A stretch of DNA of 64,000 nt from Pestalotiopsis fici W106-1 (taxonomy: Eukaryota; Ascomycota; Sordariomycetes; Amphisphaeriales; Sporocadaceae): NCBI RefSeq assembly GCF_000516985.1, contig NW_006917091.1, forward strand, positions 1,192,977 to 1,256,976. The letters run 5' to 3'. Every line of letters begins with the position of its first letter. The first letter of the stretch is position 1. The notes beneath the pieces were generated by a model. It saw nothing but the letters and a program-made list of their open reading frames with translations, searched no databases and was not told where the DNA came from. Positions 1 to 9,871 of this stretch are shown here, one piece after another. Position numbers and translations under genes: made by a program.

Positions 1-854
1 GAACACTGTCCTTGAGTTGTCGCAATTATTACCACGTTTGCAACTGGCTGGGCCACTGGAACAATCTACTCATTAGAAGTCCGAACAATGGCTTTGGCTT
101 TTCCGTCTTCCCGTTTCCACTCTTTCCACTCGCGTGACACTACGGCTTTCCTGTTTGAAGAATAAAGTGCTGGAGGCGACGGACAGGATGTCTGTGTCTA
201 GGAGTGGCAGCCTGCCCTCGTCCTCTAGTGAGTCAGGTCCGTTGGTAAATGGAAAAGACACATGTACATTATCACAGTTCCAAACAGTCAGAATACTAAC
301 TACACCACAAACTGGCAAACGGTCGAAGCAAGTAGCATCTCAACATTGTGAGGACATCGCATAGTGTCGAGGAGGTAGGGAGAGAGGACTGTAGTGACTT
401 GAGTGCTACGTAAGTAAAGGAAATCTACAAGTTCTCACATAATGATGTTCCTTACACAAATCATGCAACGATGCAATTATTGAATTGCAATTTTCATCTA
501 ATATGTTCATGCACACGTGACCTGTGTGTGGATTCCGTCTTGCGAGTTGCCGTAGTGGCATCCAGTGGCCAGTTGATTCAAAGCTAGCCAGATGCTGTGC
601 GCGAGGTTTATTTATTCGGCCCTGTAGCAGCTTTGACCTTTTCTTTCCAGTCCTTTACCTCATTCACCAAGCCAAAATTTTCCAATCCTTCACCAATTAA
701 GAGTGACGGCTTTCCAATACTTCGCCCATCAAACAAGTCACGGGTTGCCCTTCCAAGACACAGCAACCAATCTACAACTTTCCAATCCCATACGTCAACA
801 TCAACAAGTCACAACTTTCCCTCGCAGACACAGCAACCGAGCAGAAAGGCGAAG
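1..854. other. Region without a supported gene (window start)
   Basis: Only short open frames of fewer than about 130 codons occur here, with no recognisable domain, splice pattern or start context. The last 250 bases are pyrimidine- and CAA-rich and run straight into the first C2H2 gene, so they are best read as its promoter and 5' leader. A gene ending just left of the window could reach into the first few hundred bases, but nothing here demonstrates it. Confidence 0.5.
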
Positions 855-1412
855 ATGTCTTCCAGCAACACTGACAACGGTCAGGCTGTAAGTAGATATC
901 CCCATTTCTCTCTCTTTCTGATTTTTGCCCTTTATTTTCATCTAATGGTAGCAGCATGTTTGTTCTGTTCCTGAAATAAGTTCTAACAACATCTTCTCGC
1001 TCAGCCCAGTCAGCAGGCATCTCGACCCCAGCGTCGCCGTCGCCATCGCCGTTGCCGTCCCCGCTCCAAACTTCCTTGCCCCGTGCCTGGTTGCGATGGT
1101 GACGCCTGTGAGCGTCATATGATGATCCACACGCTCCAGTGTAAGGTTTCGGGCTGCCCTCTGGGCAACCCTTTCTTCGCCAACGTTAAGGAGTTAGGAA
1201 AGCACCTTGTTGACGACCATAACAACGGTGACCACAAGTACTGCCACTGGGCCGGTTGTGATCCTAACGTCGAGAGAGCCCCAAACAACAACATGGGTAA
1301 GTTGTCTTATTTAAAATCCGTTCCCAAAGACGATCAATTATGTTCTGTCGTGCCAATCTTGCTAATTATCATTTTTGCAGTTCACATCCGTCTACACAAC
1401 TACCGCATTTGA
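855..1412 (+). CDS. Small three-finger C2H2 zinc-finger protein (paralogue A)
   Basis: Three exons, 855-887, 1005-1296 and 1381-1412, give 118 residues. Introns are GTAAGT...CAG (117 and 84 nt). After a basic Arg-rich stretch (residues 20-33) there are three Cys2His2 pairs: C36/C41-H49/H53, C57/C62-H78/H83 and C91/C96-H110/H114. The Cys-Cys, Cys-His and between-finger spacings are identical to those of the downstream neighbour (2884-4178), and the second intron falls at the same codon and phase inside finger three, so the two genes are paralogues from a local duplication. The protein stops six residues after the last finger His... four residues in fact (N-Y-R-I), and lacks the long acidic tail of its partner. 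Nucleic-acid binding is the usual role of C2H2 fingers; here it is inference. I do not recognise a named family. ATG 855 was chosen because it opens the frame that splices cleanly into the fingers. Confidence 0.7.
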
Positions 1413-2883
1413 GGTTATTGTGTAAAGCAGCATAAAGAATAGGACCGCGGCTGTTACTACCCCCCTCGCCCCTCCGGCTATGGTTTTGCCATTACAATGA
1501 CACCAAGAGGCCAAATGCTTGGGAAACTGCTTGCATACCTAGCAATCGAGAAACTTCTGCATTTACTTGTGTGTCTCCATATAAACGTGACCTGCTTGGA
1601 AATACTGCCTAGTGAACTATGTGATACTGTACGAGAAAATTGTCAAAAGCGTGATCAGGGAACCATGAGTAAATGATTCTTTCAATCCGTAGCGTACTTG
1701 TAAGTCGCAACTGTTCCAGTACAGACCGCGCTGGCCGGCTGCATGATACCTTAACGTACTGCCAGAACGTTGAATCGCATAATAGACCCAAACCTTTTCC
1801 TAGCCAATCAAATGTCCCGCTTCATGCTCCGTGGTTGTGTATCCACAAAGCCGCGTGCCAGTGGGTTGGCATTTGAAGCGGAACAAAGGGAGAAGGCAAA
1901 TGGCAGATACAAGCATAATATCTACGTAAAAGGAGAACAAGTCAACTTGGGCATCGTCCTACAGTCGCGCCAAGATACCTGTCACTTATAGTCTCAATAG
2001 CTCAGAGAACTTATACTGCCGTGTACCTTACAATTTGGTATTAATAGGAAACTGGAGAGGTTGAAATTCTGAGGTCCGCAGGTATAAGCTGGGTGCGGGG
2101 TATAGAATCGTTAGCTACCCCGCGGTGCCGCGGGGCAATCGGCCACCTCGCCAGTGCGGCAACCGCCGGCAGAATACCTAAATTAATAAGTGGAATAATC
2201 AACTAGGTTAGGGCCGGTGAGTGGGTCGTAAAAAAGTGGAATAATCCGGCCGGCCGGGTCGGTGGATTACAAAATACGGATGCAAAGTATAATACGGAGT
2301 ATAATACGGGGTGCATATGCGTGAGTAGGGATGAAAGACGGAGCGCATCGTATACTACCCATGTGACGAGGATATAGTAGTATGCAGAAATATCATGATT
2401 CTTGGTAATAAAAAAGTTATTATAATCTTATGAAAACGATGGGTGAGGCTTCTCATCTGAATGGAATAATCAACCGCCGCCGCGCATGGCATAATCAAGA
2501 GCTCTTTCCCCTGCCGCAGGAAAAAAGACGCTACGGTTGCCATTTTGTCTAAGCTCTAAATTATTATAGCTCGGCCCGTTCGCCAATTGTGCTGGTTTTC
2601 GAATCAGTTAATAGAAAGCACCTAGCTAAGCTTGGACGCATTCGCCAAGGCCTCGAACATTGAAACTTGGTTTGCCGGTCGCCAATATTTCTGCTAGTTT
2701 TCGACGAGCGTCTCAATTACGCTTGTACTGATTCGCCAATATTTTCGATTCATTTTCAAATTCTTATCAGCCTCGCACAAGATCGTTGATCTTTTTGCGA
2801 GGTTCTAAAGGCCTCCGCCGTAGTCTCGACTGAGTTTGATTAAATTCGCATTCTCATCGACCGCCAGAGATCATTCGCCCACC
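1413..2883. other. Intergenic region with short GC-rich and TGGAATAATC repeats
   Basis: No supported gene. It holds the 3' flank of the first C2H2 gene and the promoter of the second. Between about 2100 and 2500 the composition changes: GC-rich patches (CCGCGGTGCCGCGG, GGCCGGCCGG) alternate with AT-rich motifs. TGGAATAATC occurs at 2191, 2237 and 2462, with a variant TGGCATAATC at 2487. TATAATACGG occurs twice near 2289-2309. This resembles debris of a small mobile element, but no ends or target duplication could be defined. Confidence 0.45.
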
Positions 2884-4178
2884 ATGAATCGAGATCCTCG
2901 TTGGTATCCCGGACCCGACGATTTCATCGAGATCGACATTAACGGCGATCCGGTTCGTCCCTTGGTCTCGACGGCACCTCTGGTAAGAAACCGTTTATTG
3001 TTACCGGCTTGGCTTTCGTGCCACAAGTTTCTTTGTTCTCTTATTTCTTCTTTTCATCTTGTGTTTTCTTCTCGAGACTTCATACTCACATAGTTTTCTT
3101 CCTTCCTTCGCAGACCGGAGACCAAGACGTTGCCTCGTTGGACAAGGCTAAGCTAGTCAAGCAACGCCGTATCGAAGAGAATGCCAACAACAAAGAGCAC
3201 GTGGTATCTGGAGAGAGTGCCAAGAACGAGGCTAGGCCAGTCAAGCAACGCCGTATCGAAGAGAATGCCAACAACAAAGAGCACGTGGCATCCGAAGAGA
3301 GTGCCAAGAAGAAAAAGCATGTAGCTTTTGAAGAGAGTGCCAAGGACGGAGAGCATGAAGACGTTGAAGAGAGCCAGCTTACCGATCTCACTCTGGATGG
3401 TCTCGTCCTAGACGAGCCCGATCAGAGTTCGCTGAGCGATGCTGCTCTAAACCAGGAGCAGCAGCAGCAGCCGTCGACCCCGGTTCCTCGTGCTCGGGCG
3501 AGCAGGGCGGGCATTCGACGATCCAAGAAGACATGCACAGTGGAAGGCTGCGACAAAGACGGCTCTGAGCGCCACATGGCGACTCATACCATGGAGTGTA
3601 GAGTTGCCGGTTGTGCCAAGAGGGGCGAACCCTTTGAAAGCAGCCGCAAGCTTGGCGAACACCTCGTCAAGGAACACAATCAAGGCGATACGGAGATTTG
3701 CCACTGGCCCCAGTGTTCGAATGCTGGAAGTCGTACTTCCAGCAACCATGTTCGTGAGTATTAGGCTTTGTTGTCCTTTGTTCTTCTTCTTGAGTCATCT
3801 CGTTGATTTGCCATTGTAGTTCATTTGCGGTTGCATAACCACAGGCTTCCCGCAGAGGTTCCTCAAGAATCTAATGCCGGGGACACCTCTCAGGCATCTC
3901 ACACCGGCGAGGACAACCCTCAGAAGGTTGACTCTCAGAATGTTGACTCTCAGAATGTTGACTCTCAGAATGTTGACTCTCAGAATGTTCACTCTCAGGA
4001 GACGGACTCTCAGGAGGCGGACTCTAATGACCCTCAAGTCAATGATGAAGATCCCATGGATACTGATTCTCCCGATGCCGAAATCGTCGTTGACAACGAC
4101 AGAGCCTCCGACTCGGACTATGACCAAAAGAGAAACGAGAGCCAGAGCGAGGACGATGAGGATATGGTGGACATCTGA
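2884..4178 (+). CDS. Three-finger C2H2 protein with internal repeats and acidic tail (paralogue B)
   Basis: Exons 2884-2982, 3114-3753 and 3820-4178 encode 365 residues. A short N-terminal exon is followed by two near-identical 28-residue units (period 84 bp, starting near 3155 and 3239; core KQRRIEENANNKEHV) and decaying ESAK repeats, an acidic Leu-rich stretch, a Gln run (about 148-152) and a basic segment (160-172). Three C2H2 pairs follow: C174/C179-H187/H191, C195/C200-H216/H221 and C229/C234-H248/H252. The C-terminal tail contains tandem D-S-Q-N-V repeats (15-bp DNA unit, about 3920-4024) and is strongly acidic. Finger spacing and the second intron match the upstream 118-residue paralogue exactly. 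The layout (basic repeats, fingers, acidic tail) suggests a nuclear regulator, but this is inference and the family is not one I can name. Both repeat blocks should vary in length between isolates. Confidence 0.75.
3155..3311 (+). repeat. 84-bp-period direct repeat inside paralogue B
   Basis: Two units start at 3155 and 3239 with near-identical sequence for about 73 bases, giving two copies of a basic/polar peptide segment. A third, degraded ESAK unit follows. The 84-bp period keeps the reading frame. Confidence 0.8.
3920..4024 (+). repeat. 15-bp coding tandem repeat (CTCAGAATGTTGACT)
   Basis: About seven units, with the central four nearly perfect and the outer ones diverged to CTCAGGAGACGGACT-like forms. 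Each unit encodes five residues (S-Q-N-V-D type). It lies in the last exon of the second C2H2 gene, directly after the zinc fingers. Confidence 0.85.
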
Positions 4179-4605
4179 GACAGGTCTTCTACGTCGTCGC
4201 TCAAAGATCACGCTCATCTACCAAGGGCACAAGGCACATAAATAGAAGTGCAAGGAGCGGCAAGGCATTGTTTTAGGGTATTGGCAAAGGCAATTGGTTT
4301 GCTCTTCGTGTTTTCTGGTGCCAAACGCAACTTTAGCGACACCAAATTGCGTTGATTTCTTCAGAACCCGATTCGAGTATGGTCTGGTCACACAAGGGTT
4401 GAGAGGTACACGGAATGATTTACTAGAGCAATGGTTTCTCTTTCGCCACTAAAGCAGACTGAAAACAGTCTCATTAGTGCATAGCTATGTTTGTTTCTGC
4501 TGATACACTTTTCGGGCCCAGAATGTATGTCAAGGCTCTACCAAAGCCAGTCCATGAACCTAGTTCTAGTCAGCAAATAGGTCTAGTAATTGACTGATTC
4601 AAAAA
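4179..4605. other. Convergent 3' intergenic region
   Basis: Lies between the stops of two converging genes, the second C2H2 gene (+) and the permease (-). No frame or repeat of note was seen. Presumably both 3' untranslated regions and terminators. Confidence 0.5.
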
Positions 4606-6839
4606 TCACCTCTCGTATCTGGAGCTCGGCTTTACGTAATTGAGCGACCTCTCGTGTGCTTCCACTTCAGCTAATCCAGTTTGGAAATCCATGTTCTCGG
4701 GCTTTATAAAGGGTGCTCGCTTGACAATCTTCCACGAGACATAAATTGCAACTATGACCCGTCAGTATCAACGTCGGAATAGAAGAGGTCAGGCTAAGAA
4801 CAACATACTAAAGAAAACAATGGTAAAATATGCACTGAAGAAGCCAGAAAAGCTCCAGTGCCCGTCGATGAATACTCCTACGCAACGTCAGCGCATTTCA
4901 CCCAGTAGGAAACTTGGCAGCAATCCGACTGACCGTAACCATTGGTGAGAAGAATCAAGGTAACCCAAAAGATTGCAAAATAGTTGGAGTAGGCTATCCC
5001 TCAAATGGTCAGTACCACGATAGTATACCTCAAGAACACCTGGTTTGACTGACGAGTGAGTCTGCTCCTGAAAGGCAGCACCGACACGTCAATTCCTTGC
5101 ACCTTTAAGCCCTGGTGGAATCTCAAATTGGCAACCTAGAGTATGGGGTCAGTGATAATGTAGCAGAAGGTTGACAGTCCCCCTCACCATCATGAGAATG
5201 TATGCAATCATAATGGCCGTGGAGCCTAAGTTGATGAACCAGTTCAACACAACTGCCGATGCAGTGTTGCATGTCATAAAGGCCAGAGACGACACGGCGA
5301 TTGAGAGTATTAGAGCAGGCAAGGGAACGCCGCTCTTGGTGGTCTTGGCAAGGATCCTGGGTGCTCGCCCATTCTTTGCAAGGCCGAAGACGGTTCGAGA
5401 GGCTTGGAACAAGAGGCAGTTGGTACAGCTCCATGCAGAGGTGATTCTGGTTCCCTTTGTAAGTGACTATGCAGACGTGGACTGGACCATATCTACTTAC
5501 ACAAGTGCATTGCACAGATCAGGTAGGAATGGAATGTCCAGTCTGTTCATGGCAATAATGAAAGGTGACTTGGCTACTCCGTTGCCACTAGCAATCGCAG
5601 TCACTAGAGTTCTGTCAGTCGAGAAGATAACAACATTGAATTTGGTGTAGCCTACACATGACTGGATCATTATATGGAACCAGCAAGCCAACTGCGAAAA
5701 CAGAAAGAATAAAGAAGAATATGAGGCGGTAAATGACACGCCTGACTGCTTTGGGAATGTTCCTTCGAGGGTTGACAGCCTCGGGGGCGCAGTTGGCAAT
5801 AAAGTCTGGTCCTCCAATGGCGAATGCGGCAGTGTTGAAGACACCCCATATGGCCAGAAAGCGGCCCGCGTTTCCGCCCACGTACTGTGTGTTGAAGGCG
5901 CCGGGGTCGTACCAGTATCGAAAGCCGATGCGATCATGTTGAGGGTTGCCCCCAACGACGACGATAAAGGCGAACAACAGGAATCCTATGACTAGGAACA
6001 CCTTGAATATGGAGGCACAGAACTCGACTTCTCCGAAGTATTTGACGGCAAGGCAGTTGAGCACAAAGACGACGGACAAGGTGCAAGCAACCCATACACC
6101 GGGGTTAATGTCTGGAAACCAATAGGACCAAAGCCCAGTCAGTGCTGTACAATCGGCTGCGACAAAGATCCTGTATGGTGTGATTAATACGGTCGAGCGT
6201 ATGTAAGAATGGCGGTACAATCTTACATCCTGGCCGTGGAGTGTTAGTGGAAATGTCCCATGGTAAGTTCGACGTATAACTTACATGCTGTATGCATAGA
6301 CCCATCCCATGGCCACACTTGAACTTTCGTCGATAAATCGACCAATATCTATTCTTCCATCAGTATTGCAAATGGCTTCATATGCGGGCCAGCCTTACGC
6401 GTGACGAAGGAACCGGGGACCGGAAGAAAAGCAGACATTTCCCCCATGGCGTGCGCGACACAAAGAAGCAAAATGCACCTGTGCGATGACAAGGCCCTTG
6501 TCAGTATCTACCCTTTTCTTTCTCAGAGCTTTGGATCACTTACCAAACGGAATAACCAATGAGCAAGCCTGCCGGGCCGGCGCTGTTCAAGACGCTGGAA
6601 GTACCGACGAATAAACCCGTGCCAATGACTCCAGAAATGGCCAGGAGTTGAATATGGTGCGATTTCAGGCCCCGGCGGATACCGTATGGGTTGTCGGAGT
6701 CCGTCGTCGACTCATAAGACACCTACATATTGGTCAGTCCATACATTGACGCGGTCACCGGAGTAGAACCACGTACCCCATCGTGCACACTCATCCCGTC
6801 CGGTACGGCGGCCACATGCTGTTTCTCGTCGGCTCCCAT
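4606..6839 (-). CDS. Amino-acid permease (fungal AAP/YAT family)
   Basis: Eleven exons on the minus strand: 6777-6839, 6544-6722, 6399-6478, 6285-6348, 5656-6170, 5501-5603, 5188-5446, 5054-5135, 4934-4993, 4809-4877 and 4606-4751. They join in phase to 539 residues, the usual length for the family. Recognisable blocks in order: the first membrane segment with GVIGTGLFVG (about 52-61); a D-P-G-A-F region; a block matching the family signature around GPDFIANCAPEAVNPRRNIP; VPYNDP; ASRTVFGLAKNGRAP; a block with GLKVQGID and LPFRS; LTNGYGVF; and a hydrophilic C-terminus. Expected role: plasma-membrane proton-coupled amino-acid (or related amine) uptake; the substrate cannot be told. The exon 5 donor (T|GTAGGC) was chosen to keep the family-like spacing after NDP; an alternative pairing is possible. 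It diverges from the demethylase gene across a 656-bp shared promoter with GATA-type boxes. Confidence 0.88.
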
Positions 6840-7049
6840 GTCTTTGGTAGTTGGTATGTAGCGTGATGTATCGTGCTATACACGCCCCGCTGTTTCTTCC
6901 AAAAGTAAACGATACCGCACCACATCTTATACTTTATTTCCTGCTTCCCATTTCCCATCAACCTTTCCAGATCGACCATTATGGTCTTGTAGATTACGAG
7001 TCGGTCGGCGACATGGCCAATCCAAATCCAGCCTAGACTTGGAGCGATG

Positions 7050-7063
7050 AAGGCGCGCTTATC
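7050..7063 (-). promoter_or_regulatory. GATA-type box 1
   Basis: AAGGCGCGCTTATC on the plus strand, GATAAGCGCGCCTT on the minus strand. It is identical over 14 bases to the boxes at 7156 and 7331. Confidence 0.65.
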
Positions 7064-7155
7064 AGCAGGCCCCATAGATTGCTATACCGACGTTGTGGGT
7101 CTTTACTGTATTGTGAGCCACGGGTACGTGCCGAAAGCGAGGGGCGGGGTCATGT

Positions 7156-7169
7156 AAGGCGCGCTTATC
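7156..7169 (-). promoter_or_regulatory. GATA-type box 2
   Basis: Second identical 14-mer. It lies two bases from the left arm of the inverted repeat at 7171. Confidence 0.65.
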
Positions 7170-7170
7170 G

Positions 7171-7216
7171 TCGATTAGAATGGTGAGTTGCAGATGCCTT
7201 TCACCATTCTAGTCGA
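7171..7216. promoter_or_regulatory. 16-bp inverted repeat with 14-base spacer
   Basis: Left arm TCGATTAGAATGGTGA (7171-7186) and right arm TCACCATTCTAGTCGA (7201-7216) pair with one mismatch (T/C at the fifth position). The position in a divergent promoter, beside a GATA-type box, suggests a site for a dimeric regulator. A small inverted-repeat remnant is the alternative. Confidence 0.6.
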
Positions 7217-7330
7217 TTTCTAACGTAGTGCCATCATTGTTGCCAGGGATTGTTGCATTGCCGGCAGGTAATTGTACAGCCGCCTACATCTCTAGTGGAG
7301 ATCCTTTGCGTGGGGTTGAGTCGTCTCGAA

Positions 7331-7344
7331 AAGGCGCGCTTATC
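7331..7344 (-). promoter_or_regulatory. GATA-type box 3
   Basis: Third identical 14-mer, 152 bases upstream of the demethylase-like start codon. Confidence 0.65.
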
Positions 7345-7495
7345 ATTTGTCCAGAGGAGGGAGTGCTGGATCTTTGGTGAGAAATGAATGATGTCTTGGT
7401 TCCAAAACTTATAATATCATCCAGTATGTTTAGACAACTTCTTTGTACGCCGACGCAAAGGATGCCATACGCCCAATCTGCCGGTTTCGCCAATC

Positions 7496-9230
7496 ATGTC
7501 TTTCTTCTATGTGGGAAAGTTTCCCGTTGACCAGGATCAACTCTATCTCCCGTTCGCCTTGTTGCTCGCCACACTTGCTGCCTTGGCGTTGCTCAAACAA
7601 CTTAAGGCAAATGCAATTATCGATAAACCCCCCGTTGCTGGTGAGTAACACCTCATTCGACTGCGTCTACATATGCAAGTACTGACAAGATGTTGAGTAT
7701 CATGGCAATACCCGGAGCCAGAACCAGACTTGAATTTCGACCTGGAGAAAACCGAGCCTCCTCGATTTCGCGCGTTCCGATACCACTATAAACGCCAGTA
7801 AGAGAATCGTGCCGTGACGCTGAGGACTGAGCGCTGACAGCCTGGTTCTAGTATTGTCGATGTGCGGAAACTGGATAAGGACTCGTGGGTCATGGTAAGT
7901 GCATTTGGATCACCACTACTTGCATCGTCCCAAGTAACGGCAAATGCTTACAGTCAGACACCAGTTGGACAACGAATGGCCCATGTATCACCGGATAAAA
8001 GTCCAACGACTAGCCGATCGAGGCAACAAGATTGTGCAGACCATGCCGCAGGCTCGTGAAGCTGCCTGGGAACTGTGCCAAGACTTGTGCGAGTTTCTTG
8101 CCAGGAGATATCCCCAGGTCTACAACATTCGACGATCAGAGAAAGACTACCTTGGCTGGTATGGCTTGGGATCGGTGGTCAGCGTGGGAATGCCATCGCT
8201 TGGTGCTTTCTACGACCTCACGAAAGAGGATCCGCTGACAGTACGTTACCAACTCCGAAGAAGCATGGGTATACTAAGATTTTAAAGGTGGCAGGATTGA
8301 TACAGCCAGCCGACCTCAACATCTTAATGATGGGTGAAGATGGGCAATATCACCTAGTTGCAATGATGCTCGGTATTGGAGGTATATGACCCTCGAAAGG
8401 CTTTTGCAAGTTGAGAAACTGACAAGAACGTCTAGGTGGCCAGAGAATCAAGGATAAATGTTAGGCGCATCGGAGCACGCCAAGTGAATGGTCGCTGACT
8501 TGAGTATAGTGGGTAACTCACTTGCAGACCTCCATTTCAGTGGCCATGTCCCTCATTACGCAGATCAACTGCAAAGACCGCTTGATCGTTTTCTTGCCAA
8601 GCTACAAGTGGAAGCGCCTTTCCATCGAAACAGTGAGTGCAATATCTCGTGTCGACCTTGAAGCTCGCAACTGTTGACAGAGTTTAGCCACTGGTATAAG
8701 TACACATGGTGAGCGCCAAAGTTGTTCCATGTATCGTTACTTGACTGACGTGCGTAGACGCGTTCCACTGGCCGACAGTGACGATGGGACCCGAGGACGA
8801 CTGGGATCCAGAGATCCAAGGACCCGGCGTCGGTACTCCAAGCTACGGCACATGGAAGCCTCAAGGTCCCATTAGCGACATCTCCCAACTATGGTTTCGC
8901 CAAGAGCGCCAGGTCCTCCGACGGCTGCCCAAGTCGCGAGCAATAGTCTGGTGTGTACACACATATGTCGAGCCGATGGACGTGGTGGCTCGTGAACCAG
9001 GCATTCCAGGTCGGCTGGCGTCTCTCGTGAGAAGCTGGGATCCCATCATGGCCAAGTATGTCCGACCCATTTTCTCTCCTTCTTGGCGACTGGCTAACTG
9101 CGATACCAGACACAAGGGTCGGCATAATTATGAACATGTTCTGCTCCCATATTTGGATAATCTGCACAAAGAACAAGTGACAAATGGTGAATGTGAAGAA
9201 GGAGAGCTACCAAGCAAGTTTCCCTGGTAG
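7496..9230 (+). CDS. Haem-dependent oxidative N-demethylase-like protein (DUF3445), membrane-anchored
   Basis: Ten exons: 7496-7640, 7698-7797, 7852-7894, 7965-8240, 8288-8381, 8436-8459, 8510-8632, 8688-8708, 8758-9055 and 9110-9230, giving 414 residues. Residues about 16-34 form a hydrophobic N-terminal anchor. The rest follows the DUF3445/HDOD pattern: FRYHYKR then a VRKLDKDSW block, a D-N-E-W-P-M-Y segment, LIQPADLNIL, KLGNSLADLH with HVPHYADQL, then a C-terminal block with LWFRQERQVLRRLP and HTYVEP. Bacterial family members use haem to demethylate small methylamines oxidatively; a similar reaction here is inference. Two micro-exons (24 and 21 nt) were placed by phase and family spacing, so the stretch around 8436-8757 is the least certain. 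The last intron is 54 nt and stop-free in frame, so retention would still give protein. It diverges from a permease and precedes a Zn2Cys6 regulator. Confidence 0.78.
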
Positions 9231-9871
9231 TTGTCAAACGAGGTAGAAAGTAGGTAATCTGCTCGACGAAGAGACCGATACTTTCCCGTTGGCTTCCAGA
9301 ACAGTAGCGTAGCTCAATTTTGGCTAGAGAGATGCAAAAGTTGGCACTGGCGATCTACAATGCGAACAGATAGCATGATGGAATGAATGACCGACCGTTT
9401 GTATGCATTTATCCTGCGAGGTGAAAAGATTCGATTTGCATGATTTCTTTGGTATTTTGAAAAATGAAAAAAAAAAAAAAAAAGTTTTTAATGACGACAA
9501 ATGAAAATGCATTATGTAAATTGCACAGTACACGCATGTACACTTTGTCGGCCACTCGGCGTACCTGAAGCGTCTTTTCAGTGATTGAGACGCTGATCTG
9601 CCAGCGCTTGGTCCGCTAGCCCTCGACCAATGATAAGCACCCACTTGATAAGCCCACTGTTGTTGGTCACTACCAGCTCACTGTAAACTCCTGACTCTTG
9701 CTGATTGATTTGAACACAAAAGAATTGGGATGAAGTCGCCTTTTGTCGCCGAAAAGCCATGAAAATGTCCCAGGTCCTGCATCAGGTACCTAATGCCGCC
9801 CTGAACGCACTCCAAGAAGATACGAAGCCCTGTGTCGGACAGCTGAGATCCTAGGTGGCTCTTATCTTGAG
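9231..9871. promoter_or_regulatory. Promoter region of the Zn2Cys6 regulator, with GATA sites and a poly-A run
   Basis: No gene. A run of about 18 A occurs around 9466-9483. GATAAG sites occur at 9632-9637 and 9647-9652, and CTTATC (GATAAG on the other strand) at 9861-9866, just before the start codon. The paired GATAAG arrangement, 15 bp centre to centre, resembles nitrogen-regulated fungal promoters, but single hexamers are common by chance. Confidence 0.45.

Larger units (their letters stand above)
6840..7495. promoter_or_regulatory. Divergent promoter of permease and N-demethylase homologue
   Basis: A 656-bp region between two divergently transcribed starts. It contains three identical 14-mers AAGGCGCGCTTATC at 7050-7063, 7156-7169 and 7331-7344. 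Read on the other strand each contains GATAAG followed by CGCGCC. A near-perfect 16-bp inverted repeat (7171-7216) lies between copies two and three. GATAAG is the core site of fungal nitrogen-control GATA factors (AreA/Nit2, established knowledge). That these boxes co-regulate both flanking genes is inference. Confidence 0.7.

Noticed and set aside
4754..4948. 64-codon plus-strand frame rich in Arg and Gln
   Set aside because: Lies opposite the last three exons and two introns of the permease, which are supported by family motifs and phase.
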